From Piscinibacter caeni (GTDB lineage: Bacteria > Pseudomonadota > Gammaproteobacteria > Burkholderiales > Burkholderiaceae_C), in contig KZ836116.1 in the NCBI GenBank assembly GCA_003265685.1, positions 1-60,396 of the forward strand: a stretch of DNA of 60,396 bases, in the 5' to 3' direction. This document shows positions 34,771 through 42,737 of this stretch, one piece after another. Both the position numbers and the translations under genes were made by a program. The notes beneath the pieces were generated by a model that saw only the letters and a program-made list of their open reading frames with translations, searched no databases and was not told the DNA's origin. Numbering within the stretch: position 1 is the first letter of the stretch; each line of letters begins with the position of its first letter.

Positions 34771-36027
34771 TCAGGCCTTCTTGGGCCGGATCGCCTCCAG
34801 CGCCCGCACCATCGGGATGAAGGTCACGCCGATCCAGTTCCAGCGCTCCATCTCGTCGCGCAGGGTCACGGCGATGTCGTGCGCTGCGGTCCAGTGGCGC
34901 GCCAGGTCCTGCTGCAGGAACTTCTCGCCCGGCAGTTCGAGCGTGGTCAGCTCGGCGAACTCGTGCAGTGCCTGCGCCTTCAGGCCGCGTGCCTTCTCGC
35001 GCAGTTCCACCAGCTTGTCGTGCTGCTCCTGGTAGTCGCCAGAGAGGTCGCGCACGCGGCGGGCGTCGCGGGTCTCGCCGGAGCGGTCGAAGATGGCCCA
35101 CATCTCCTCGATGAAGTCGGGGATCTGCTCGAAGGCGATCACGCGCGAGGTGTCGGCGGCGATCGACTTGGCGTCGGGTTGCGGCGCCGGCTTCTCGCGG
35201 CCGTCGGCGGCGTCTTCCCATTCCTTCACGCGCCGGTCGGTCATCTTCGCGATCGGCACCCAGATCTCGCCGGCGCGCGAGATCAGCTGGAAGTAGCCCT
35301 TGAGCATCGGCACTTCCTTGCTCGCCTCGGCGCCGAACTCGCCGAAAAGCTTGGCCAGGTCGCCCATCGCCTTGGCGTTCTCGACGCGCCGGCTCTGGTC
35401 GGTGAAGTCCACCGCCTCCACGCGCGCCAGCACCTGGCGGCACTCCTCGAGCTTGCGCGCCGCCGCGGCGGCGGCCAGCAGCTTGTCGGCGCCGTTGCCG
35501 ACCTTGTCCAGGCCCTCGGCCACCTTGCCGAGCGCATCGGCCGTGCCGCCCAGGGCCTTGGCGGTGTCCGATTCGCCCTTGACCTTGGAGAGCAGCGACT
35601 GCGCCTTCTTCAGCCGGCCGACCGTGGACTTCAGGTCCTTGGCGAAATCCTGCAGGCTCTGCTCGGCCGCGCCGGGGTCGACGGCGCTGTCGGTCGGCGT
35701 GTCGGAGCCGAAGTCCTGGTCGACGACCTTCTTCGCGTCCTTGGCCGGCTTGAGGGCCTGCTCGACCGACTTCTTCGCCGCCTCGACCTTCTTCTTGCCG
35801 AGCTCGACCTTCTTCATCACCTCGTCCCACAGGCCGGCCTTGGCATCCGCCCCGGCCGCCTGGGCCAGCGTGCGCAGGTCGGTGCCGGCCGGGTGCTGGT
35901 CGCCGATCAGCGACTTCACGTCGGCGACGAAGCCGGCGAGATGCTTCTGCGCCTCGGCGATGGCGGACTTGTCCGGCGCGGCGCGCGTCTTCGGCGGGCG
36001 CAGTTTCAGCTCTTGCAGCAGGCTCAT
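34771..36027 (-). CDS. Unrecognised helical protein
   Basis: I do not recognise this 418-residue protein. It is almost entirely helix-forming, rich in Ala, Lys, Glu and Asp. Probable coiled-coil stretches lie at residues about 60-110 (VELGKKKVEAAKKSVEQAL) and 130-210 (LKSTVGRLKKAQSLLSKV...KLLAAAAAARKLEE). A more structured, aromatic part follows (PMLKGYFQLISRAGEIWVPIAKM, FIEEMWAIFDRS, RHWTAAHDIAV). There is no signal peptide and no clear membrane segment. It is transcribed alone, convergent with the hpa operon and 89 bases from the PaaK-like gene. It could be a scaffold, a secreted effector or a pore-forming helical bundle; nothing in the sequence decides this. Confidence 0.75.
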   Translation of the reverse strand: MSLLQELKLRPPKTRAAPDKSAIAEAQKHLAGFVADVKSLIGDQHPAGTDLRTLAQAAGADAKAGLWDEVMKKVELGKKKVEAAKKSVEQALKPAKDAKKVVDQDFGSDTPTDSAVDPGAAEQSLQDFAKDLKSTVGRLKKAQSLLSKVKGESDTAKALGGTADALGKVAEGLDKVGNGADKLLAAAAAARKLEECRQVLARVEAVDFTDQSRRVENAKAMGDLAKLFGEFGAEASKEVPMLKGYFQLISRAGEIWVPIAKMTDRRVKEWEDAADGREKPAPQPDAKSIAADTSRVIAFEQIPDFIEEMWAIFDRSGETRDARRVRDLSGDYQEQHDKLVELREKARGLKAQALHEFAELTTLELPGEKFLQQDLARHWTAAHDIAVTLRDEMERWNWIGVTFIPMVRALEAIRPKKA

Positions 36028-36116
36028 GGTCGGTTCCCCCGTGGCAGAAGATTGTTGCCTGGGGCGAAGCTTGGCCGCAGTGACGTTATGCCCCCGTTAC
36101 AGGGGGGCGGGCGAGG

Positions 36117-37376
36117 CTACTTGTAGCTGCGCGCGTCCTCGATCACCTTGCCGTCGTTGGGCAGGCTGCCCGGCGCGGCCAGCACCACGTCGGCGCGCAG
36201 CTTGGTCACGTCGCGCACGCTGGCGGACAGGCGCTCGGCCAGGCCCTCCGGCGCGCCGGGCACCTCGACGTGCAGCGTCATCGTGTCGTTGGCCATCTCG
36301 CCGGCCACCACCAGCCGGGCGCGCTGCACCTCGGGATGGCGCTTCAGCACCTCGGCCACCTGGCTCGGGTGCACGAACATGCCGCGCACCTTGGCGGTCT
36401 GGTCGGCGCGCCCCATCCAGCCCTTGATGCGCGTGTTGGTGCGGCCGCCCGGGCAGCGGCCCGGCAGCACGGCCGACAGGTCGCCGGTGCCGAAGCGCAC
36501 CAGCGGGTAGTCCGGGTTCAGCACGGTGACGACCACCTCGCCGACGTCGCCTTCGGGAACCGGGTCGCCGGTGCCCGGGCGCACGATCTCCAGGATCACG
36601 CCTTCGTCGAGCACCAGGCCCTCGCGCGCCGGGGTCTCGTAGGCGATCAGGCCGGCGTCGGCGGTGGCGTAACACTGGTAGCCCTGCACGCCGCGCTCGG
36701 CCAGCCAGTCGCGCAGCGACGGCGGGAAGGCCTCGCCGCTGAGCAGGGCCTTGGTCAGCCAGGGCAGCGCCACACCCAGCTCGGCGGCCTTCTCGAACAG
36801 GATGCGCAGGAAGCTCGGCGTGCCGCAGTAGGCGTGCGGCCGCAGGTCCTGCATGGCCTGCAACTGCAGCTCGGTGTTGCCGGTGCCGCCGGGGAACACC
36901 GTGCAGCCGAGCCTGTGTGCGCCGGTTTCCATCATCGAGCCGGCCGGCGTCAGGTGGTAGCTGAAGCTGTTGTGCACCAGGTCGCCGGCGCGGAACCCGG
37001 CGGCATGCATCGAGCGGGCGATGCGCCAGTAGTCCGGCGCCTCGCCCTCGGGTTCGTAGATCGGACCAGGCGACTGGAACACCCGGCGTGCGCCCTGCGC
37101 CGCACGCAGGCCGCGCCAGCCGATCAGCGCGAACCCGCCGAAGGGATCGTCCGCCCGCCCGGCCTTCTGTCGCTCGAGCAGCTCGTGCTTGCGCAGCACG
37201 GGCAGGGCGGCCAGCGCGGCACGCGAAGTGATGGCGGCGGCGTCGACGCCGGCCAGCAGTTCGCCGAAGGCCGCGCTGCGCTGCGCCTGCGCCACGTGCG
37301 CCGGCAGCGCGGCCAGCAGGTCCGCCTCGCGCTGCGCCGGGTCGCGGGTCTCGAGCGCGTCGAGGAAGTCACTCAT
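36117..37376 (-). CDS. Phenylacetate-CoA ligase-like (PaaK-family) adenylate-forming enzyme
   Basis: A 419-residue adenylate-forming ligase resembling PaaK. It has an open N-terminal domain and the PaaK-type segments YWRIARSMHAAGFRAGDLVHN, LLSGEAFPPSLRDWLAERG, the ATP loop region with CYATADAGLIAYET and the C-terminal VRGMFVHPSQVAEVLKRHPEV. It should activate an aromatic or other organic acid to its CoA ester. Its start overlaps the stop of the small gene before it by 8 bases, tying it to the LIV operon, whose substrate is therefore probably an organic acid. The usual PaaK glycine-rich P-loop is altered, so activity is not certain. Confidence 0.82.
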   Translation of the reverse strand: MSDFLDALETRDPAQREADLLAALPAHVAQAQRSAAFGELLAGVDAAAITSRAALAALPVLRKHELLERQKAGRADDPFGGFALIGWRGLRAAQGARRVFQSPGPIYEPEGEAPDYWRIARSMHAAGFRAGDLVHNSFSYHLTPAGSMMETGAHRLGCTVFPGGTGNTELQLQAMQDLRPHAYCGTPSFLRILFEKAAELGVALPWLTKALLSGEAFPPSLRDWLAERGVQGYQCYATADAGLIAYETPAREGLVLDEGVILEIVRPGTGDPVPEGDVGEVVVTVLNPDYPLVRFGTGDLSAVLPGRCPGGRTNTRIKGWMGRADQTAKVRGMFVHPSQVAEVLKRHPEVQRARLVVAGEMANDTMTLHVEVPGAPEGLAERLSASVRDVTKLRADVVLAAPGSLPNDGKVIEDARSYK

Positions 37377-37665
37377 CCCGGTCGCTCCATCCGGCCAGCT
37401 TCTTCTTCAGGTCGGCCACGAAGTCGCGCAGCGCGGCGGCGTCGCGCAGCGTCTTCTCGGTCCACTCGGGGCTGTTGCGGCTCGGGCGCTTCACGACAGC
37501 GGCCTTCAGCACGGCACCGTCGACCGCGAGCTTCGCGATCGACACGCCGGCGCGCTCGAAGCGGCCCTCGCGTTCGGCCAGGCCCAGCTCGCGCAGCTCG
37601 CGCCGCGCGCGCTGCAGGGCTTCCTCGGGCTTGAACGGCGGGGCGGCGAAGAAGTCGTCGCTCAT
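37369..37665 (-). CDS. Small conserved-looking hypothetical protein in LIV operon
   Basis: 98 residues with no family I recognise. The sequence is charged and mainly helical (FKPEEALQRARRELRELGLAE, then DAAALRDFVADLKKKLAGW), with a central KAAVVKRPSRNSPEW segment. There is no signal peptide. It lies 18 bases after livF and overlaps the PaaK-like gene, so it is clearly part of the operon. It may be a small partner of the ligase. That role is a guess. Confidence 0.75.
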   Translation of the reverse strand: MSDDFFAAPPFKPEEALQRARRELRELGLAEREGRFERAGVSIAKLAVDGAVLKAAVVKRPSRNSPEWTEKTLRDAAALRDFVADLKKKLAGWSDRDE

Positions 37666-37683
37666 GTCGGTCTCCTCAGCTCC

Positions 37684-38490
37684 TCAGGCCAGCCACCGCT
37701 TGCGCCGCTTGTAGCTCTTCACGTCGCGGAAGCTCTTGCGGTCGCCCCCACCCATGCCGAGGTAGAACTCCTTGACGTCCTCGTTCTCGCGCAGCGCCTT
37801 CGCGTCGCCGTCCATCACGATGCGGCCGTTCTCGAGGATGTAGCCGAGGTCGGCATAACGCAGCGCGACGTTGGTGTTCTGCTCGGCGAGCAGGAAGGTG
37901 ACCTTCTCGCGCTGGTTCAGGTCCTTCACGATCTCGAACACCTCCTCGACGATCTGCGGCGCCAGGCCCATCGAGGGTTCGTCGAGCAGCACCATCTTCG
38001 GGTTGGCCATCAGCGCGCGGCCGATGGCGCACATCTGCTGCTCGCCGCCCGAGGTGTAGGCGGCCTGCGAGCCGCGGCGCGTCTTCAGGCGCGGGAAGTA
38101 GGTGTAGACCTTCTCCAGCGTCTCGCCCACCGCCGCCTTGCCGTCGCGGCGCGTGTAGGCGCCGGTCAGCAGGTTCTCCTCGATCGTCAGGTGCGCGAAG
38201 CAGTGCCGCCCCTCCATCACCTGGATCACGCCGCGCTCGACCATCTGCGCGGGCGAGAGCTTCTCGATACGCTCGCCGCGCAGCTCGATCGAGCCCTTGG
38301 TCACCTCGCCGCGCTCGCCGGCCAGCAGGTTGGAGACGGCGCGCAAGGTGGTCGTCTTGCCCGCGCCGTTGCCGCCCAGCAGCGCGACGATGCGGCCCTC
38401 CGGCACCTGCAGCGAGACGCCCTTGAGCACGAGGATCACGTGGTTGTAGATCACCTCGATGCCGTTGACGTTCAGGAAGACGTTGCTCAT
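37684..38490 (-). CDS. livF: LIV-type ABC transporter ATP-binding protein LivF
   Basis: 268 residues with Walker A GGNGAGKTT, signature TSGGEQQMCAIGRAL, Walker B MVLLDEPSMGLAP and the His-loop region LLAEQNTNVAL. A basic C-terminal extension (DRKSFRDVKSYKRRKRWLA) is longer than in E. coli LivF and is typical of the form paired with acyl-CoA ligase genes. It forms the transporter with LivG (41952), LivH (41020) and LivM (39940). It is separated from the binding-protein gene by a hairpin-rich spacer. Confidence 0.92.
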   Translation of the reverse strand: MSNVFLNVNGIEVIYNHVILVLKGVSLQVPEGRIVALLGGNGAGKTTTLRAVSNLLAGERGEVTKGSIELRGERIEKLSPAQMVERGVIQVMEGRHCFAHLTIEENLLTGAYTRRDGKAAVGETLEKVYTYFPRLKTRRGSQAAYTSGGEQQMCAIGRALMANPKMVLLDEPSMGLAPQIVEEVFEIVKDLNQREKVTFLLAEQNTNVALRYADLGYILENGRIVMDGDAKALRENEDVKEFYLGMGGGDRKSFRDVKSYKRRKRWLA

Positions 38491-38547
38491 GCGCGTGTCT
38501 GTTCAAGCGGTCGCCGTGGAACCGGCTCTGCCGGGCCACTGGCGACG

Positions 38548-38579
38548 CCCCCTCGAGGGGGAGCGGCGCCAGCCGCTCC
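38548..38579. repeat. Double hairpin element after the binding-protein gene
   Basis: A 14-bp perfect palindrome CCCCCTCGAGGGGG (38548-38561) runs directly into a second hairpin with an 8-bp stem GGAGCGGC (38560-38567) and a GCCA loop. It lies 9 bases after the stop of the binding-protein gene and inside the operon. Such elements often stabilise the abundant binding-protein message and reduce read-through to the ATPase gene. It looks like a dispersed REP-type repeat of Burkholderiales (inference). Confidence 0.6.
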
Positions 38580-38588
38580 GGGGGTGGG

Positions 38589-39908
38589 TCAGGACTGGCA
38601 GTCTTCCGGCGTGCGCGGGGTCAGCTTCTTCTCGGACGCGTACTTGGCCGCGGTGCTCTTGACCAGGGGCTTGATGATCTGCTCGTCGCCCTGGAGCCAG
38701 TCGGACGTGAAGACCCATTTGCTGCCGTCCCAGCTGTGGATGCGCGCCCAGGAGGCGCCCATGTGGTCGACGCAGGAGGTGCTGATGGGCCGCATCACGC
38801 CGGCGAAGCCGAGCGCGTCGAGCTTGGCCTGGGTCAGGTTCAGGTTCTCCAGGCCCCAGCGCACCTGCTCGCCCGTCATCACCTTGCCCTTGCCGAAGCG
38901 CTCCTGCGCGGCGCGGATGCCTTCCACGCCGATCATCGCGCTCATCGCGCCGCGCATGTAGAGCACCTGGCCGACGTCGGCCTTGGGCCCGGTGCCCTGG
39001 CCCTTGTCGTGCACCAGCGCGAGCACGTCCTTGACGAGCTTGGACTGCGGCTCGGCGCCGTGCTGCATCGTCACCGCGTTGTAGCCCTTGGCGCCGTCGC
39101 CGACGTCCTTCACGTCGGGCTCGGCGCCGGCCCACCACACGCCGTACATCTTCTCGCGCGGGTAGCCGGTGGCCTGGGCCTCCTTGATGGCGGTGGAGTT
39201 CATCACGCCCCAGCCCCACAGCAGCACGTAGTCGGGCCGCGACTGGCGGATCTGCAGCCAGGTGGCCTTCTGCTCCACGCCCGGTGCGGTGACCGGCAGC
39301 AGCTGCAGGTCGAAGCCCAGCATCTTCGAGCGTTCCTGCAGCAGCGGGATCGGCTCCTTGCCGTACGGGCTGTCGTGGTAGACGAGCGCGAGCTTCTTGC
39401 CCTTGAGCTTGTCCAGGCCGCCCTCCTTCTTGCCGATGGCCTGGGTGATGGCGTCGGCGGCCACCCAGTAGGTGCCGGCGATCGGGAAGTTCCACTTGAA
39501 CACCGTGCCGTCGGCGCTCTCGCTGCGGCCGTAGCCGACCGTGACTACCGGGATCTTGTCGGCCGGCGCCTTCTCGGTAATGGCGAAGGTGGCGCCGGTG
39601 GACAGCGGCTGCACGAACGACGCGCCCCGGCTCTTCAGGCGCTCGTAGCACTCGACGCTGCGCGCCGTGTCGTAGCCGGTCTCGCACTCCTCGAAGCTCA
39701 GCTTCACGCCGTTGATGCCGCCGCGTGCGTTGACCAGCTTCAGGTAGTCGACGAAGCCGTTCGCCCAGGGCGCGCCGTTCGGCGCATACGCACCGGTGCG
39801 GTACGACAGCACCGGGATGAACTGCTCCTTGGCCTGGGCGTGGGCGGCCGACGCGCCGACCAGGGCCGAGACCGCGGCGAGGGCGAGGTGAAACGATTTC
39901 AGCTTCAT
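38589..39908 (-). CDS. LIV-type ABC transporter periplasmic substrate-binding protein
   Basis: 439 residues. A Sec signal peptide spans about 1-24 (MKLKSFHLALAAVSALVGASAAHA). The mature part is a type I binding protein (FIPVLSYRTGAYAPNGAPW, GINGVKLSFEECETGYDTARS, LWGWGVMNSTAIKEAQ). This subgroup is commonly encoded beside acyl-CoA ligases and is thought to bind organic or aromatic acids rather than branched amino acids. The C-terminus ends in TPEDCQS, with an unpaired-looking Cys that may pair with the Cys in STSCVDHM. It starts 31 bases after livM. Confidence 0.91.
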   Translation of the reverse strand: MKLKSFHLALAAVSALVGASAAHAQAKEQFIPVLSYRTGAYAPNGAPWANGFVDYLKLVNARGGINGVKLSFEECETGYDTARSVECYERLKSRGASFVQPLSTGATFAITEKAPADKIPVVTVGYGRSESADGTVFKWNFPIAGTYWVAADAITQAIGKKEGGLDKLKGKKLALVYHDSPYGKEPIPLLQERSKMLGFDLQLLPVTAPGVEQKATWLQIRQSRPDYVLLWGWGVMNSTAIKEAQATGYPREKMYGVWWAGAEPDVKDVGDGAKGYNAVTMQHGAEPQSKLVKDVLALVHDKGQGTGPKADVGQVLYMRGAMSAMIGVEGIRAAQERFGKGKVMTGEQVRWGLENLNLTQAKLDALGFAGVMRPISTSCVDHMGASWARIHSWDGSKWVFTSDWLQGDEQIIKPLVKSTAAKYASEKKLTPRTPEDCQS

Positions 39909-39939
39909 GCGTTGTCTCCAGGCGTGAGGGAAGGGGGGG

Positions 39940-41016
39940 TCAATGGGGGAAGGGCCACAGCTGCAGCTTCTGCTTGGCGGTGGACCAGAGCCGGGCCAGA
40001 CCATGCGGCTCGACGATCAGGAACCAGACGATCAGGCCGCCGAAGATCATGAGCTCGGCGTGCGCGATGCCGGCGGTGGAGATCTCCATGCCCACCCAGC
40101 CGGCGAGCACCGGCAGCAGCTGGTTCAGCGCGATCGGCAGGATGACGATGAAGAACGCACCGAAGAAGCTGCCCATGATCGAGCCGAGGCCGCCGATGAT
40201 CACCATGAACAGCAGCCGGAACGAGTAGTCCACCGAGAACGCGGACGGCTCCCAGGCCCCGAGGTAGACGAAGGCCCACAGCGCGCCGGCCACGCCGACG
40301 ATGAACGAGCTGACCGCGAAGGCGCTCAGCTTGGCGTACATCGGCCGGATGCCGATCACCGCGGCGGCCACGTCCATGTCGCGGATCGCCATCCATTCGC
40401 GGCCGATCGCGCCGCGCACCAGGTTCTTGGCCATGATCGCGATCAGCACCAGCACGCTGAGGCAGAACAGGTACTTGCTGACCGCGCTCTCGATCGGCGC
40501 TCCGAACACCTGCAGGTTCGACACCGCGACCGAGCCGGACGGCGTGTCCAGCGTGAACCACTTGATGCGCAGGAACATCCAGTCGGCGAAGAACTGGGCC
40601 GCGAGCGTCGCCACCGCGAGGTACAGGCCGCGCACGCGCAGCGAGGGCAGGCCGAACAGCACGCCGAAGACGGTGGCGCACAGGCCGCCGAGCAGCAGCG
40701 CGGGGACCAGCGGCATGCCCGGCACGCGCACGAAGAAGTTGTACGCGCCGTACGCCCCCACCGCCATGAAGGCACCCGAGCCGAGCGAGATCTGGCCGCA
40801 GTAGCCGACCAGGATGTTCACGCCCAGCGCCGCGAGCGAGAAGATCGTGAACGGGATGAGGATGGCGCGGAACATGTAGTCGCTCGCCAGCAGCGGCACG
40901 CCGACGAAGGCGAGCACCAGCACCACGGCGATGAAGACGCGGTCCTGCAGGATCGGGAAGACCTGCTGGTCGGCGCGGTAGCTGGTCTTGAACTGGCCGT
41001 TTTCCCTGTACAGCAT
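39940..41016 (-). CDS. livM: LIV-type ABC transporter permease LivM
   Basis: A 358-residue permease with a hydrophilic N-terminus (MLYRENGQFKTSYRADQ) and about ten helices. Family motifs are NILVGYCGQISLGSGAFMAVG, LRVRGLYLAVATLAAQFF and the ATPase-contact loop GREWMAIRDMDVAAAVIGI. It lies 3 bases after the livH stop. With LivH it forms the inner-membrane channel. Confidence 0.93.
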   Translation of the reverse strand: MLYRENGQFKTSYRADQQVFPILQDRVFIAVVLVLAFVGVPLLASDYMFRAILIPFTIFSLAALGVNILVGYCGQISLGSGAFMAVGAYGAYNFFVRVPGMPLVPALLLGGLCATVFGVLFGLPSLRVRGLYLAVATLAAQFFADWMFLRIKWFTLDTPSGSVAVSNLQVFGAPIESAVSKYLFCLSVLVLIAIMAKNLVRGAIGREWMAIRDMDVAAAVIGIRPMYAKLSAFAVSSFIVGVAGALWAFVYLGAWEPSAFSVDYSFRLLFMVIIGGLGSIMGSFFGAFFIVILPIALNQLLPVLAGWVGMEISTAGIAHAELMIFGGLIVWFLIVEPHGLARLWSTAKQKLQLWPFPH

Positions 41017-41019
41017 GGT

Positions 41020-41949
41020 TCAGACCCGGTCGATGATCTTTTCGCCGAACAAGCCCTGCGGCCGGAACAGCAGGAACACGAGCGCCAGCACGTAGGCGAA
41101 CCAGATCTCGATGCCACCGCCCACCAGTGGCCCGAGGTAGACCTCGGAAAGCTTTTCGCCCACGCCGATGATCAGTCCGCCGAGGATGGCGCCCGGCACC
41201 GAGGTCAGCCCGCCGAGGATGACCACCGGGAGCGCGCGCAGCGCCACCGTCGCGAGCGAGAACTGCACGCCGAGCTTGCTGCCCCAGATCATGCCGGCCA
41301 CCAGCGCCACGACGCCGGCCACCGACCAGACGATGACCCAGATGCGGTTCAGCGGGATGCCGATCGACTGCGCCGCCTGGTGGTCGTCGGCGACGGCGCG
41401 CAGCGCGCGGCCGGTGGCCGTCTTCTGGAAGAACAGCGACAGCAGCAGCACCAGACCAGCGGCGATCGCGGCGGCGATCAGGTCTTCCTTGTTGACGAGG
41501 ATGCCGCCCTGGAACACCGACTCGAACGCGAAGATCGGCTCCTTGGGCATGCCGATGTCGATCTTGTAGATGTCGCTGCCGAAGATCGTCTGGCCGAAGC
41601 CGTCGAGGAAGTAGGTGATGCCCAGCGTCGCCATCAGCAGCGTGGCGCCGTCCTGGTTGACGAGCCGGCGCAGCACCAGGCGCTCGATCAGCCAGGCCAC
41701 CGCGAACATCAGCAGCGCGGCGAGCAGGAACGCGGCGATGTTGGCGAACCAGCGGCTCTCGATGCCGGTCCAGCGCGGCACCCACTCCGCCAGGCGCGCC
41801 ATCGCGAGCGCCGCGAACAGCACCATCGCGCCCTGCGCGAAGTTGAACACGCCCGAGGCCTTGAAGATCAGCACGAAGCCGAGCGCGACGAGCGAATACA
41901 GCATGCCCACCATCAGGCCGCCGAAGAGGGTCTCGAGGAAGAAGCCCAT
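41020..41949 (-). CDS. livH: LIV-type ABC transporter permease LivH
   Basis: A 309-residue permease with the LivH N-terminus (GGLMVGMLYSLVALGFVLIF, SGVFNFAQGAMVLF) and contact loop ATGRALRAVADDHQAAQSIGI. The GGLTSVPGAILGGLIIGVGE segment is also typical. It starts 2 bases after livG ends and is followed at once by livM. Confidence 0.93.
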   Translation of the reverse strand: MGFFLETLFGGLMVGMLYSLVALGFVLIFKASGVFNFAQGAMVLFAALAMARLAEWVPRWTGIESRWFANIAAFLLAALLMFAVAWLIERLVLRRLVNQDGATLLMATLGITYFLDGFGQTIFGSDIYKIDIGMPKEPIFAFESVFQGGILVNKEDLIAAAIAAGLVLLLSLFFQKTATGRALRAVADDHQAAQSIGIPLNRIWVIVWSVAGVVALVAGMIWGSKLGVQFSLATVALRALPVVILGGLTSVPGAILGGLIIGVGEKLSEVYLGPLVGGGIEIWFAYVLALVFLLFRPQGLFGEKIIDRV

Positions 41950-41951
41950 GC

Positions 41952-42737
41952 TCAATGACTCGTTCCGAGGTAGGCGCTGATCACGTCCGAGTTGCTGCGC
42001 ACCTCGCCGGGCGTGCCGTCGCCGATCTTCTTGCCGTAGTCGAGCACGACCACGCGGTCGGAGATGTCCATCACCACGCCCATGTCGTGTTCGATCAGCA
42101 CGATGGTGGTGCCGTACTCGTCGTTCACGTCGAGGATGAAGCGGCACATGTCCTGCTTCTCCTCGACATTCATGCCGGCCATCGGCTCGTCCAGCAGCAG
42201 CAGCTTGGGCTCCATGGCCAGTGCGCGGCCCAGGTCCACGCGCTTCTGCAGCCCGTAGGGCAGGCGGCCCACCGGCGTCTTGCGGTGGGCCTGGATCTCG
42301 AGGAAGTCGATGATCTTCTCGACCACCTCGCGGTGCGCCATCTCCTCGCGCTCGGCCGCGCCGAAGCGGATCGCCTGCTGGAAGAGGTTGGTCTTCATGC
42401 GCAGGTTGCGGCCCGTCATGATGTTGTCCAGCACGCTCATGCCCTTGAAGAGCGCCAGGTTCTGGAAGGTGCGGGCGATGCCCATCTCGGCCACCTGGCG
42501 CGGGTTCATGTGGCGGAAGGTCTGGCCCCGCAGCGTGATCTCGCCTTCCTGCGGCGCGTAGACGCCGTTGATGCAGTTCAGCATCGAGCTCTTGCCGGCG
42601 CCGTTCGGGCCGATGATGGCGCGCACCTCGTGCTCGCGCACGTCGAAGCTGATGTCGGTGAGCGCCTTCACGCCGCCGAAGCGCAGGCTGATGTTGCGCA
42701 CGTCGAGGATGACGTCGCCGATCTTGCGATCCGCCAT
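41952..42737 (-). CDS. livG: LIV-type ABC transporter ATP-binding protein LivG
   Basis: 261 residues with Walker A GPNGAGKSS, the LivG-type signature LPYGLQKRVDLGRAL and Walker B LLLLDEPMAGM, plus the switch region VLIEHDMGVVM. It ends AYLGTSH. The ATG overlaps the stop of the upstream acyl-CoA ligase gene (TGATG), so ligase and transporter are translated together. Confidence 0.93.
   Translation of the reverse strand: MADRKIGDVILDVRNISLRFGGVKALTDISFDVREHEVRAIIGPNGAGKSSMLNCINGVYAPQEGEITLRGQTFRHMNPRQVAEMGIARTFQNLALFKGMSVLDNIMTGRNLRMKTNLFQQAIRFGAAEREEMAHREVVEKIIDFLEIQAHRKTPVGRLPYGLQKRVDLGRALAMEPKLLLLDEPMAGMNVEEKQDMCRFILDVNDEYGTTIVLIEHDMGVVMDISDRVVVLDYGKKIGDGTPGEVRSNSDVISAYLGTSH

Noticed and set aside
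29915..35830. A minus-strand open frame of nearly 2000 codons
   Set aside because: It runs antisense through the well-identified hpa genes and shows no domain; it is a GC-driven shadow.
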